A stretch of 29,563 nt of DNA from Akkermansiaceae bacterium UBA1506 (GCA_002323995.1 DCQY01000142.1:1-29563), one strand, 5' to 3'; shown: positions 6,709-16,103, numbered from the stretch's first letter. Notes: generated from the letters alone by a model not told the origin. Translations and numbers: made by a program.

Positions 6709-8307
6709 CTACATTTTGAGAATCGTGTCGTGGCGACACTCCTGATCATTTCGGTCCGGATGATCAAGGGTAAAATGGAGTCCCCGGCTTTCCTTGCGAC
6801 GGGCGGCGGAGTCAACGATCAGCGTGGCGACTTCGACTAGGTTTCTCAATTCGAGAAGTTCAGTCGTGACTCTGAAATTCCAGTAAAACTCCTGCACTTC
6901 ACGCTGGAGATTGTGCAGGCGGGTGGCGGCACGCTGCAGCCGCTTGGTGGTGCGAACAATGGATACGTAATCCCACATTAAACGTCGAATTTCGTCCCAG
7001 TTGTGATAAATCACGACTAATTCGTCAACGTCAGCGACGTCACCGGTCTCCCATTCTGGTATCTCCAAAACTTCATGGTTATTGGCTGGGGAAAGTGTCT
7101 TAAGGGCATCTTCAAGAGCCAGTTTAGAAACAACAGCGCCTTCCAAGAGCGAGTTACTCGCGAGGCGGTTGGCACCGTGGAGGCCGGTAGAAGCAACTTC
7201 CCCCACGGCCCAGAGACCGGGTAAAGAAGTCCGGCCGTTTACATTTGTTTTGACGCCGCCACATTGGTAATGGGCAGCGGGCACCACCGGGATGGGATCT
7301 TTAGTAATATCGATATCGACGGTGAGACAAGTTTTGTAGATATTGGGAAATCTGGAGCGAATATAATCGGCGGGCTTGTGAGAGATATCGAGAAAGACGC
7401 AAGGACCACCTGTCTTCTTAATCTCTCTGTCGATCGCACGCGCCACGATATCCCTCGGTGCAAGAGATCCCCGTTGATCATATTCTGTCATGAATCGTCG
7501 CCCCTCTTTATCGACCAATTCGGCGCCTTCACCTCTCATCGCCTCGGTTATGAGAAATGAATTTAGGCTGTGGTGATAGAGGCACGTGGGATGAAACTGC
7601 ACGAATTCCATATTTGCGATCTCACACCCTGCCCGCCAGGCCATTGCCACACCGTCCCCGGTAGCAATGCCCGGGTTGGTTGTGTAAAGGTAGACGCGAC
7701 CGGCTCCTCCTGTACAAAGAAGTACGCGGTCCGAGCGAAGCGTCAGAATTTCTGAAGAGCTTTCATCAAGGGCGTAGATTCCGACACACCGTGGTGGGGA
7801 GGCGATAGCCAACTTCGCCGTTGTGATCAAATCGATCGCAAAATGATGCTCAAGAATTGTAATGTTGGGGTGCTTCCGAGAAGCTCCGAGCAATTTGTCT
7901 TCGATCTCTCGACCGGTGGTGTCTTTGTGGTGAAGGATACGACGCTCCGTGTGGCCGCCTTCACGCCCGAGAGCGACTTCTGGTTCACCGTTTTCTCCTG
8001 GATGAGTATCGAATTCAACACCCCAGCTGATCAATTCCTGTATCGCGGCCGGGCCATTGCTTATGATCTTATAAACGACGTCTTCTGGGCACAAACCTGC
8101 TCCGGCATCGAGTGTGTCTGAAACGTGCTTTTCGAAAGAGTCTTCCTCGCTCCGGACGCAGGAAATACCGCCCTGAGCCCACGCCGTGTTGGTTTTTGCG
8201 GCTTCTTTTTTCGTGACGATTGCGACGGTCCCGTGCTCTGCGGCTCGCAGTGCAAAACTGAGGCCGGAGATGCCACTACCTATGACGATGAAGTCGTACT
8301 CTTTCAA
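6709..8307 (-). CDS. nadB: L-aspartate oxidase
   Basis: A 532-residue flavoprotein that oxidises L-aspartate to iminoaspartate, the first step of de novo NAD synthesis in the cytoplasm. Seen: the N-terminal FAD-binding Rossmann motif DFIVIGSGISGLSFALRAAE, TNTAWAQGGI, GREGGHTERRILHHKDTTG in the substrate cap, VPAAHYQCGGVKTN and GLHGANRLASNSLLEGAV near the C-terminal part of the FAD domain, and a helical C-terminal domain. Length is normal for the family. It is the last gene of a minus-strand group after the propeller gene and panC, 44 bp from panC. NadA and NadC partners are not in the window. Confidence 0.96.
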   Translation of the reverse strand: MKEYDFIVIGSGISGLSFALRAAEHGTVAIVTKKEAAKTNTAWAQGGISCVRSEEDSFEKHVSDTLDAGAGLCPEDVVYKIISNGPAAIQELISWGVEFDTHPGENGEPEVALGREGGHTERRILHHKDTTGREIEDKLLGASRKHPNITILEHHFAIDLITTAKLAIASPPRCVGIYALDESSSEILTLRSDRVLLCTGGAGRVYLYTTNPGIATGDGVAMAWRAGCEIANMEFVQFHPTCLYHHSLNSFLITEAMRGEGAELVDKEGRRFMTEYDQRGSLAPRDIVARAIDREIKKTGGPCVFLDISHKPADYIRSRFPNIYKTCLTVDIDITKDPIPVVPAAHYQCGGVKTNVNGRTSLPGLWAVGEVASTGLHGANRLASNSLLEGAVVSKLALEDALKTLSPANNHEVLEIPEWETGDVADVDELVVIYHNWDEIRRLMWDYVSIVRTTKRLQRAATRLHNLQREVQEFYWNFRVTTELLELRNLVEVATLIVDSAARRKESRGLHFTLDHPDRNDQECRHDTILKM

Positions 8308-8351
8308 AAACTGGCGGATAGTTGGTTCAGTGAGAATAGATTTGGCGAAGC

Positions 8352-9212
8352 CTAGCGGATTCCTGCAGGAACGCCAACATTGTCGATTAGCCGTATGTTG
8401 CCAAAAAATACGGCAGCAAGTAAACGGGGGAGGTGATTATCGAAGGAATCGAGGGGCTCAAGCGAATCTGAATCGACCACATCGACATAGTCAATTCTAG
8501 CTAGCGTCTCCGAAGAGATCCTCTCAATAATTGCTTCACGGGCTGCTTTCGGTGAGGGAAAGTTTCCACGGTAGATGTCATTGGCAACGTTGCGCAGCGT
8601 TTGATGAAGTATGGGTGCCGCAGCTCTCTCTTCTTCCGAGAGATAGGTATTGCGGGAGCTCATGGCGAGTCCATCTGCTTCCCGAACGGTAGGGCAACCA
8701 ACAATTTCTACCGGAAAATCCAAGTCTCTGGTGAGACGCTGAATCACGGCTAACTGCTGGAAGTCTTTTTCACCAAAAAGTGCTGTGTTCGGTCGAGCCA
8801 GAAGAAAAAGTTTGGCAACCACGGTGCAGACTCCATCGAAGTGCCCTGGACGGCTAGCCCCACACCAGCGACGGGAAAGATCGCTTTCATGAATGCTAAC
8901 AGTAGAGTTGCCTTCATACATATGATCCGCTCCCGGTGCAAAGACCGCAGTTGAGCCGTGTTTCTCACACAACCTTAGGTCTGCTTCCAGTCGGCGTGGA
9001 TAGGAAGCGAGATCTTCGTTCGGCCCAAACTGCTTGGGATTGACAAATATCGTTGTCAGCACATCGCCGGAACCGACCAGTTTTACGGCAGCGTCGATTA
9101 AAGAAGCGTGGCCTTGATGGAGGGCTCCCATCGTAGGGACGAGGGCCCGGGAGCGATTAGATCGGTGGGCGACCCAAGATTGGAGTTCATCCTTCGTTCT
9201 CAGAAGCTCCAT
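8352..9212 (-). CDS. panC: Pantothenate synthetase
   Basis: A 286-residue enzyme that joins pantoate and beta-alanine with ATP to make pantothenate, the coenzyme A precursor. Seen: PTMGALHQGHASLI, the PTMGALHxGH ATP-binding signature, then IFVNPKQFGPNEDLASYPR, VCTVVAKLFLLARPNTALFGEKDFQQL and the KMSKS-like SSRNTYLSEEER. Length is typical. It starts 4 bp after the stop of the upstream propeller gene, so the two are tightly linked, and nadB follows after 44 bp. PanC uses aspartate-derived beta-alanine and NadB consumes aspartate, which may explain the pairing of the two cofactor genes; that link is inference. Confidence 0.97.
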   Translation of the reverse strand: MELLRTKDELQSWVAHRSNRSRALVPTMGALHQGHASLIDAAVKLVGSGDVLTTIFVNPKQFGPNEDLASYPRRLEADLRLCEKHGSTAVFAPGADHMYEGNSTVSIHESDLSRRWCGASRPGHFDGVCTVVAKLFLLARPNTALFGEKDFQQLAVIQRLTRDLDFPVEIVGCPTVREADGLAMSSRNTYLSEEERAAAPILHQTLRNVANDIYRGNFPSPKAAREAIIERISSETLARIDYVDVVDSDSLEPLDSFDNHLPRLLAAVFFGNIRLIDNVGVPAGIR

Positions 9213-9216
9213 TAGT

Positions 9217-10473
9217 TTAGCGTCCTTTGATCGAGATCAAGTGTGTCTCCGTTCGGAGAAAGAGACGATTGTTAGCGACCGCGGGAGTGGCATTCATCCC
9301 AGAGTTCAGACGCGAACGTCCTAAAACTTTGAATTGATCGCCAACGGTGACAGAGACCAACTCGCCATCTAGACTTCCACACCAAAGTTTGCCATCAGCG
9401 ATAACCGGCGAGCTAAAGAAATTTCCCCCGATGCGTTCGCGGTAGACGAGTTCCCCCGTATCGGCTTTACGACAGGTCAAGATGCCTCCGTCGCCCCAAA
9501 GGAAAATACGTTTTTGATAGATGAGCGGGGTGGGGACATAGGTTAGCCCGTCGGAAAGACCGAGTTCGTAGAGTAATTTAGGATCACCTTTTGCGTTAGG
9601 CTTTAGCGCTGACGCCTGCTTACCTTGCCCACCGGAACCGAAAGTTGCGAAGACGATCCCTTCACCTGTTGCAATAGAACCGACTGAGCGAAGTGAATAG
9701 TCACCTTTGAACTGCCATAGCTTCTCCCCAGTCCGAGGCGAGAGACCACGCCAACCGTCATTGGTTTGCAGGACCACAACCATAGGTGTTCCATTCACGT
9801 TGAGTGTTACGGGCGTGTTGTAAGCCGTGAGATGCTTTTCACCTTCGATCAGGGTAGCACGTTCTACTCTCCAAAGTTCCTCACCTGTTTTCGGATCAAG
9901 TCCAATTACGAAACTTTTTTTGTTGGTAACGGAATCAGTGTGGATGACGAGAACACCTTCAGAGATGATAGGGGAGCCACCAAAGCCGTGATCGGAGGAA
10001 AAGTTTTCCCACTCTTTTTTCCAGAGGAGGTTGCCTTGATGGCTTAGGCCGAATGCTTCGGTTTTTTCGCCCGAACCCCACACAACATACACAGCGTCTG
10101 AGCTCGTCACGGGGGTGGAGGAGGCGAAATTGTTCAATTTGTGGAGATTGTGCGGATCGACATCAGCTGCCCACTTCCACAGTTGCTTCCCATTGTCGGC
10201 GCGGTAACAAGCCACGACTCGCTGCCCTTTTCGCTCGTCAGCTAGGGTAATGAACAACTTGTCGCCCCAAAGCACTGGTGATGAGTGTCCGACTCCATGA
10301 AGCTTGATTGCCCAGTCGTAGTCTGCTTTGGTAAAAGAGTCAGGGAGTGAACTGATTTTCCCGATACCAGTACCGTTCTTACCGCGGAATCGTGCCCATT
10401 CCTGCGCAGCAAGTTCGAACGATGCTAGGAGCAAGAGGCACGTGAGGAGGGGGAGAGTAATACGATGCGTCAT
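9217..10473 (-). CDS. Exported PQQ-like/BamB-like beta-propeller protein
   Basis: A 418-residue protein with a cleavable signal peptide (ITLPLLTCLLLLASFELAAQ) followed by EWARFRGKNGTGIG, the usual opening of PVC propeller proteins. At least six repeats of the PQQ/YWTD type are visible, with blades of the form VVACYRADNGKQLWKW, VIGLDPKTGEELWRVE and GLSPRTGEKLWQFKG. There are no catalytic residues or haem motifs of a quinoprotein dehydrogenase, so it is more likely a periplasmic scaffold or binding protein than an enzyme. It is the first gene of the group with panC and nadB, with only 4 bp to panC. A second, membrane-anchored propeller lies at 25763-27340. Confidence 0.85.
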   Translation of the reverse strand: MTHRITLPLLTCLLLLASFELAAQEWARFRGKNGTGIGKISSLPDSFTKADYDWAIKLHGVGHSSPVLWGDKLFITLADERKGQRVVACYRADNGKQLWKWAADVDPHNLHKLNNFASSTPVTSSDAVYVVWGSGEKTEAFGLSHQGNLLWKKEWENFSSDHGFGGSPIISEGVLVIHTDSVTNKKSFVIGLDPKTGEELWRVERATLIEGEKHLTAYNTPVTLNVNGTPMVVVLQTNDGWRGLSPRTGEKLWQFKGDYSLRSVGSIATGEGIVFATFGSGGQGKQASALKPNAKGDPKLLYELGLSDGLTYVPTPLIYQKRIFLWGDGGILTCRKADTGELVYRERIGGNFFSSPVIADGKLWCGSLDGELVSVTVGDQFKVLGRSRLNSGMNATPAVANNRLFLRTETHLISIKGR

Positions 10474-10619
10474 CCAGCGTCAGGGGTAGCTGATTCTTTG
10501 GGAATAACGACGGTTTGTTACTCTCGTGCAACCGGAAAGCTGCGGCAGTATTGGGGAGCGTGGATTGAGGCGTGATGACTCTTGCCAAACACTGGCATGA
10601 TGGTTACAGATTTCCTGTT

Positions 10620-11510
10620 ATGCACATCGAAACCTTCAAGGTCTTCTGCGATTTGATCGAGACGACTAGCTTTTCGGATGCGGCGGAACGCAATGGAATC
10701 AGCCAGAGTGCTGTGAGCCAGCAGATCCGATCGTTGGAGGAGAGGTTTGGTGTCACTCTGGTAGAAAGGGGGCGGCGTAATTTTGCAGTGACTCCGGAAG
10801 GTGAAGTCTTTTTGAGGGCGGCGCGCCGCATTTTGGAGTCCTATCTTGGTATTGACGAAGAACTGGGGGCGATGCGCGACATCGTGGCGGGGCGCCTCAC
10901 AATCGCGACTGTCTACAGTATCGGCTTTCACGAATTACCGCCCTATATTGAAACGTTTCGTCAGAGTTTTCCTGACGTCGATTTGCAGGTCCAATACCGA
11001 CGTTCAAATCAAGTGTATGCCGATGTGTCAGACAACCAGGCTGACCTCGGCTTGGTGGCCTATCCTCAGGAGAGAAAGGGAGTGGAAATTGAACCTGCCT
11101 GGAAAGACCGACTCGTCATTATTTGTCCTCCGGGGCATCCTTTATCGAACAAAAAATCGATCGAATTGAAGGCGATTGATGGTGAACGGTTCATTTCTTT
11201 CGAGCCTGACCTCCCGACGCGAAAAGCGATTGATAGTATGTTTTCCCAATCAGGTATCGAAGTGAAAGAGGTCGTCGAATTCGATAATATAGAGACGGTA
11301 AAACGGGGTGTTTTGATCGAGAATGCGATTTCGATGGTTCCCAGTGGGAGCGTCCGTTCTGAGGTTGAAAGCGGCACTCTAGCCAGCATTCCGATTTCAG
11401 GGCAGTTTGTCTATCGCCCGCTCGGGATTGTGCGTCGGAGGACGAAAGCCGTGACCCCAGCGATGCGGGAAATGATCGCTATACTGAAACAGAAAAAGAC
11501 GGGATCATAA
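10620..11510 (+). CDS. LysR family transcriptional regulator
   Basis: A 296-residue regulator counted from the ATG at 10620, where the family pattern begins (MHIETFKVFCDLIETTSFSD). The frame is open back to a GTG at 10572 and an ATG at 10575 after GAGG, so a 15-16 residue extension is possible. Residues 1-60 form the winged HTH (SFSDAAERNGISQSAVSQQI), then the linker helix. The LysR substrate-binding domain follows: TIATVYSIGFHELPPYI, ADLGLVAYP, LVIICPPGHPLSN and VLIENAISMVPS. These features resemble the CysL/CbbR side of the family; the ligand is unknown. It is divergent from the propeller-panC-nadB group with about 150 bp between starts, so that group is a candidate target. Confidence 0.9.
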   Translation: MHIETFKVFCDLIETTSFSDAAERNGISQSAVSQQIRSLEERFGVTLVERGRRNFAVTPEGEVFLRAARRILESYLGIDEELGAMRDIVAGRLTIATVYSIGFHELPPYIETFRQSFPDVDLQVQYRRSNQVYADVSDNQADLGLVAYPQERKGVEIEPAWKDRLVIICPPGHPLSNKKSIELKAIDGERFISFEPDLPTRKAIDSMFSQSGIEVKEVVEFDNIETVKRGVLIENAISMVPSGSVRSEVESGTLASIPISGQFVYRPLGIVRRRTKAVTPAMREMIAILKQKKTGS

Positions 11511-11517
11511 TCCCGTC
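11493..11517 (-). terminator. Intrinsic terminator of the 11541-12086 gene
   Basis: GACGGGAT (11498-11505) and ATCCCGTC (11510-11517) form a perfect 8-bp stem with a 4-nt loop. Read on the minus strand, it is followed at once by TTTTT (complement of 11497-11493), a standard Rho-independent terminator for the minus-strand gene. It overlaps the last codons and the TAA of the convergent LysR gene. On the plus strand no T-run follows. Confidence 0.8.
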
Positions 11518-11540
11518 ACCTCGAAATTCATTGGAGGTTT

Positions 11541-12086
11541 TTATTCGGTAAACGGGCTGGTAGCCAAGGACATGAAGTCTTTCTTAAGCGCCTCGACAGA
11601 TTCGCTGGGTCCGGTGAGTTTAAGGATGACGGCTTGTTGGGCACCTTGGATAAAGGCTGCGAGCATCATGTAGTCAGGCATTGCCTTTTTTTCGCCGCCT
11701 GAAAATGGGCCTCCTCCCATGCTTTCCATGAAGGTTCCGCTGGCTGTTAGGAAACTAACTTCGGTGCCGTTCATCTCCTTCTCTTCTATCTTGTATTCCG
11801 GAGTGCCCTCGAACTGGCCGATCCATCGATCCATGTTAGCTTTCACGCCGCCAGCCGTGCCTCCGAATACGAAAAAGACAATGTCTATGTCTTCAAGGTT
11901 CTCGTCTTCGTGATCGTAAGTGAACTCCGCCGCCCGCATTCCGCTCGAAGGCTGTTGGCGAACCCATGGATCACTGTATTTGAATGTGAATTCGGCTACA
12001 TTGAAAGTCTCCTGATTCTCGCTGAAGGCGGGAAGGGGAAAACTAATGAGTGCAGCGGCTAGGACCAAAGAATGGGTTAGTTTCAT
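11541..12086 (-). CDS. Hypothetical exported protein, 181 residues
   Basis: The N-terminus is a clear Sec signal peptide (MKLTHSLVLAAALISFPLPA, cleavage probably after AFS). The mature domain of about 159 residues begins NVAEFTFKYSDPWVRQQPSSGMRAAEF, then FVFGGTAGGVKANMDRWIGQF, a Gly/Met-rich stretch (ESMGGGPFSGGEKKAMPDYM) and AVILKLTGPSESVEALKKDF. The layout resembles small periplasmic proteins of PVC bacteria annotated only as hypothetical, distantly like PsbP/Mog1-fold proteins; no function can be named. It is a single gene with its own terminator, convergent with the LysR gene. The gap of about 280 bp to lnt upstream holds no gene I can support. Confidence 0.75.
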   Translation of the reverse strand: MKLTHSLVLAAALISFPLPAFSENQETFNVAEFTFKYSDPWVRQQPSSGMRAAEFTYDHEDENLEDIDIVFFVFGGTAGGVKANMDRWIGQFEGTPEYKIEEKEMNGTEVSFLTASGTFMESMGGGPFSGGEKKAMPDYMMLAAFIQGAQQAVILKLTGPSESVEALKKDFMSLATSPFTE

Positions 12087-12363
12087 ACTCTGTGTATTTT
12101 GTACGAATGATTTCCACGTGACAAGGATTGCTCATTCGAATTCAGAGATTTCGTATCCGAATGGGGTTTGGTCAACGGGCTAACCCTGTTTGTTTGGGAG
12201 AAAGAAGATATTTATGCGCTAATATCCTGATTTCTCTAAAGGCTTTGTTGGAAGCGAAAGTCTGTGACCAAGTGATTGAAGTCACGACTTCTGCCCTTAG
12301 AGAAGTTATTGAGACGAGCATCTTTAAATCACCTTAAAGAGAACGGAGGCGACTTTGGCTGGG

Positions 12364-14112
12364 TCAGGATTCTCGCAGAGGATTTTCGAGTGGGGCCGGA
12401 GGCCCCTTTCGCCGGAGCAGAGTGATTACGATTCTTGCAGTCACAGCCACCAAGGCGATGAGGCCGAGAGTGATGGAGAACGCATCTCCGATTCTTGCAT
12501 AGATAGTGACCGGGGGGTTGAGGTCGACCTCAACGTTAGCAGGGAGGCTGCCACGAATAAAAGTTGAACCGGTTTCGTCATCGCGAAGGATTCTAGCGAA
12601 GCCGTCAGCTTCCTTGCGTGAGAAGATGCTGCCCCGCGAATCGATAAAAGCGCTTACACCTGTGTTAGCAGCACGAATCATGGGTCGACGAAATTCGATG
12701 CAACGAAAGATTGCGTTGTTGAAGTGCTGTATTGGTTCAGCGCTCTCACGAAACCAGCCATCGTTAGTCACATTGACCATAATTTGTGGTCCCGTTCTTA
12801 TAAATTGTCGCGTGTGGCGCGGCACAGTATCTTCGAAACAAATCAGCGGGATGATTCCGATTTCGTGACCACCCTTTTTCAGCATGAGTGGCTCGTAGGA
12901 TGTGCCGGGTGTGAAATCTTCCTCAATAATACCACCAGTGATCCACTCAAAAGGGGGGAATTTACCGCGGTAAGGTATGTATTCCCCGAACGGCACTAGA
13001 TGCATCTTTCGGTATGATTGGTAGGATGAAGTATCACCTCTCATTAAGGTGATCGTATTGTAGATCTCTCCACCTTGGGTTCCGTTCTCCCCAATTAAGC
13101 TTGCGTCCTCCAAGCCGGCGAGCAGATAAAAATCATCTCCCTTGAGGACGTGATCGTTAAAATATTCCTGAACCCAGTCGAGCATGAAAAGACCGGGAAT
13201 GCATGTTTCCGGCCAGAGGATGAGGTCGTGTGCGGCAGTTTCAACGAAGGTGCGGGTGAGGTCGCGGTAGTCGAAAATGATGTCCTGACGAACCTTGATG
13301 TCCTCCGACCACTTGTCTTCTATTGGAATGTTGAGCTGCATAATGCGAGCTCTCAGATCGATTGAGTCTTTCGGCACCGCAGCGATTCGCGTCGTGCCGT
13401 AGAGGAAGAGCCCCATGATGACCGCCACGCCAACAGCGAAGTCTACATGTGGCCGCAGGCGTTGCCGTTCTCTTACTTCAAGACCAAGTCGAACAAGGGT
13501 GCAGAACGCAATAATCCCCGAAAACATAAGAATAAAACCGTAACCGGTGATCCCGATTACGTCGGCGAATTGCACAAGTAGGAGGTGATCCTTTAGTGCA
13601 ATGCCAAGACCATTCCACCCAAACCCGGTAAAGACGATTCCGCGCAGCCATTCCAGCCCACACCAAGCTGCTGCGTTAAGAAAAGCGATACGCAGCACAT
13701 CGATAGATTGATCAAAGAGATCTTTTTTACCTTTGTCCGGCTCCTTTATCACCCATCTTCCAATTGTAGCAGCGAATGCGCCGAAAAGTGCGAAGTAGAG
13801 AGAAAGGTAGAGTGAGAATGCGACGAGGGCAGCCGCACCTGCCCAGAGAGTTCCGGCGACATGTCCGGTCTGCATCATCCATTGACAATTAATGATGAAA
13901 AAGAAAAATCCTGAGATAAATCCGAGGAGAAGTCCCCAGCGCCAACGGCTCCATTTTGCTTTCGGTGGGTCTGAAAACCAGAGGGCAGCGAGAAAAGGTC
14001 CCTGCCAGATCCAAACAAAGCCGTCGCGGTCGAACGGGGGAAAGCAAAGGGCGAGGAGTGAGCCGCTCAGTGCGGCAGCAATCCATGGCCAGAGTTTCTT
14101 AAGGAGCGACAT
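12364..14112 (-). CDS. lnt: Apolipoprotein N-acyltransferase
   Basis: A 582-residue inner-membrane enzyme that adds the third acyl chain to the N-terminal Cys of lipoproteins. The first 245 residues hold several membrane segments. The nitrilase-like domain follows with the complete Glu-Lys-Cys triad: Glu302 in LILWPETCIPG, Lys369 in YRKMHLVPFGEYIPY and Cys425 in IPLICFEDTV. The cap motif VNVTNDGWF and the late RAANTGVSAFID are also present. A final membrane helix (ITLGLIALVAVTARIVITLL) returns the chain to the cytoplasm. The ATG lies 11 bp after the phosphohexomutase stop, so the two are probably co-transcribed. Lipoprotein substrates exist nearby, such as the product at 2155. Confidence 0.95.
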   Translation of the reverse strand: MSLLKKLWPWIAAALSGSLLALCFPPFDRDGFVWIWQGPFLAALWFSDPPKAKWSRWRWGLLLGFISGFFFFIINCQWMMQTGHVAGTLWAGAAALVAFSLYLSLYFALFGAFAATIGRWVIKEPDKGKKDLFDQSIDVLRIAFLNAAAWCGLEWLRGIVFTGFGWNGLGIALKDHLLLVQFADVIGITGYGFILMFSGIIAFCTLVRLGLEVRERQRLRPHVDFAVGVAVIMGLFLYGTTRIAAVPKDSIDLRARIMQLNIPIEDKWSEDIKVRQDIIFDYRDLTRTFVETAAHDLILWPETCIPGLFMLDWVQEYFNDHVLKGDDFYLLAGLEDASLIGENGTQGGEIYNTITLMRGDTSSYQSYRKMHLVPFGEYIPYRGKFPPFEWITGGIIEEDFTPGTSYEPLMLKKGGHEIGIIPLICFEDTVPRHTRQFIRTGPQIMVNVTNDGWFRESAEPIQHFNNAIFRCIEFRRPMIRAANTGVSAFIDSRGSIFSRKEADGFARILRDDETGSTFIRGSLPANVEVDLNPPVTIYARIGDAFSITLGLIALVAVTARIVITLLRRKGPPAPLENPLRES

Positions 14113-14123
14113 ACGGTAGCGTT

Positions 14124-16079
14124 TTATCCAAGTCGGGAACGCATGTCAGTGACAATCGCTTCTTTGAGAGAGCCAAATGAGGCTTCGGCTGAGATTTTTG
14201 CGGTAGCCAGCTGATCCTTTGAAAGAACTGTGGCGGGAGCACTTTTCGGTCGGAAATAGATGTAATACTTAATTTTTGGTTCAGTGCCGGATGGGCGAAC
14301 AGCGAAGGCGCGTCCGTCAGCGAGATCGACATAGACCATCTTCTCTTTGGGGACTGGGTCACCTTCCTCATCGACGTGATCCTGATTGGCGAAGTCGCGG
14401 ACACGCTTCACGGATGCGCCGTCGATTTCGGTTGGAGGATGATCGATGTAACTCTGAGCAAGCCTTTGAATCTGCTCGGCTCCGTCGGCACCGGTCAGGG
14501 TTTCGGCGTGTTGACCTTCGATATAGACGCCATGTTTGGCATAGAGTTCGTCGAGGAGTTCGACCACAGTGATACCGAGTGAGTTCGCATAGGCTGCGAC
14601 TTCAGCGAACATGACTACGGCACCGTTACCATCCTTGTCCCGTAGAAAGTCAGCCCCGAGATAGCCGTAGCTTTCTTCACCGCCAAAGACGAAAAACTTG
14701 GAGTGCTCTAACCTGAGACTGCGGGTCGTTTCATCTGAAAGGTGGCGATATTCAGCCCGAATCTTGGCAGGAATTTGGCTTTCGTATTTTTTCAGTTTGC
14801 TTCCGATATATTTGAATCCGGTCAGAGTGTTAACCACGCTGACACCGAAACTGTCGGCAATGGCTTGTTGAAGTTCCGTGGTAACGAAAGTCTTCACAAG
14901 AGTCGCGTTGTTACGATTGCCTTCGTTCAAAATACCCTGGGAGGTGAACATTTTGAGACGGTAGTATGCCATCAGAGAGCCAATCTGGTTGCCGGTAAGG
15001 AGTGTCATCTTGCCGGCGCCGTTGCGAACCACGACACCCATTCGGTCACTGTCAGGATCAGTACCAATAACAACATCTGCGTTATTGGCTTCAGCTTGAT
15101 CGATTCCCATTTGGAGGGCTTCAGCATTCTCAGGGTTGGGTGATTTTACAGTTGGAAAAGCTCCGTCCTCACTATCCTGCTCGAGGACCGTTTCGCATTG
15201 AAAGCCGAGGCGTCGTAACATTTGTGGAGCGATAGTGCCACCAGTGCCATGAATGTTAGTGAATACAATCTTGAGTCCGTTCTGTGACTTGACTAGATTC
15301 GGGCTGAGGAGAAGAGATTTTAGCCGTTCCATGTAGGTCTCGTCCATTTCAGGGCCGAGCTCGGTCGTGGCGCCTTGTTGGTTGGCAGGGAGAGGTTCGT
15401 AGTTCTCTCCTTTGATCATATTTACTTCGGTAATGACTTCGCTGGCATCGGGGTCGACCAGTTGCGCACCGTCTTTTCCGTAGGCCTTAAAACCATTATC
15501 ATGAGGCGGGTTGTGGCTCGCGGTCAGGACAATGCCAGCGGAGGCGTCGAGATGGCGAACCGCAAAACTAAGCTGAGGTGTGGAGCGGGGTTGTGGAAAA
15601 AGAAATATATCAACGCCATTTTCGTTGGCTACTTTGGCGGCGCGTTCGGCGAATGCTTTGCCGAAATAGCGGGTATCGCGGGCCAGCGCGATGGAGGGCT
15701 TGCCTTCTCCGATATATGATTTTTTTAGCTGTTTGACGAGGCCAAGTGTGGCCTTCGTTATGTTGTAGAAGTTGAGGGTAGCGGTGCCGACGCAGGGGTG
15801 CTCGGGACGCTCAGAGGGAAGGGCGGATCCTTGCTCGGCTGTGGTGATAATTTCGCCAATAGAGCGCCCGCGAAGGCCTCCCGTGCCAAAAGCAAGTTTC
15901 TTGAAAAAGCGATTGTTCAACTCTCTCCATTGGCCGTCATTGGCCAACTCGGAAACGGCGTTTTTGTAGACTGGATTGTTGGATGCATCTAACAGTTCGT
16001 GGATATTATCAAAACTGCTTTGGAGCAGGTCGTTTCTCGAGACTGCGGCGACAAGTTCGGAGCGGAGTTCTGAATCCAT
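14124..16079 (-). CDS. Phosphohexomutase (phosphoglucomutase/phosphomannomutase family)
   Basis: A 651-residue enzyme from the ATG at 16079; the frame is open to 16118, with another ATG at 16091, but the shorter start avoids overlap with the divergent gene. All four family sites are present: the phosphoserine loop GIVLTASHNPPHDNGFKAYG, the metal loop GTDPDSDRMGV, the sugar-binding FGGEESYGYLG and the phosphate-binding RPSGTEPKIKYYI. The early FGTGGLRGRSIG is also typical. The enzyme interconverts hexose 1- and 6-phosphates in the cytoplasm. The length and FGTGGLRG form fit the phosphoglucomutase-2/PgcA-like group, but glucose versus mannose cannot be decided here. It heads a two-gene group with lnt. 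Confidence 0.93.
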   Translation of the reverse strand: MDSELRSELVAAVSRNDLLQSSFDNIHELLDASNNPVYKNAVSELANDGQWRELNNRFFKKLAFGTGGLRGRSIGEIITTAEQGSALPSERPEHPCVGTATLNFYNITKATLGLVKQLKKSYIGEGKPSIALARDTRYFGKAFAERAAKVANENGVDIFLFPQPRSTPQLSFAVRHLDASAGIVLTASHNPPHDNGFKAYGKDGAQLVDPDASEVITEVNMIKGENYEPLPANQQGATTELGPEMDETYMERLKSLLLSPNLVKSQNGLKIVFTNIHGTGGTIAPQMLRRLGFQCETVLEQDSEDGAFPTVKSPNPENAEALQMGIDQAEANNADVVIGTDPDSDRMGVVVRNGAGKMTLLTGNQIGSLMAYYRLKMFTSQGILNEGNRNNATLVKTFVTTELQQAIADSFGVSVVNTLTGFKYIGSKLKKYESQIPAKIRAEYRHLSDETTRSLRLEHSKFFVFGGEESYGYLGADFLRDKDGNGAVVMFAEVAAYANSLGITVVELLDELYAKHGVYIEGQHAETLTGADGAEQIQRLAQSYIDHPPTEIDGASVKRVRDFANQDHVDEEGDPVPKEKMVYVDLADGRAFAVRPSGTEPKIKYYIYFRPKSAPATVLSKDQLATAKISAEASFGSLKEAIVTDMRSRLG

Positions 16080-16103
16080 AGGGCCCGGCATCCTATAAAA
16101 GAC

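Noticed and set aside
10572..10619. Longer start for the LysR gene (GTG/ATG at 10572-10577)
   Set aside because: A GAGG precedes it, but the extra residues are unlike a LysR N-terminus, which begins precisely at 10620. Noted as an alternative in the feature.
12128..12337. Open frame of 69 residues in the gap between lnt and the exported hypothetical gene
   Set aside because: No ribosome-binding site, no recognisable motif, an unlikely basic composition at the N-terminus, and it lies in the downstream region of lnt. I see no support beyond the open frame.
12392..12406. GGGGCC-gga-GGCCCC hairpin as terminator of lnt
   Set aside because: It lies inside the lnt coding sequence, and on the minus strand it is followed by ACTCG rather than a T-run. 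It encodes the Gly-Pro-Pro-Ala stretch near the C-terminus.
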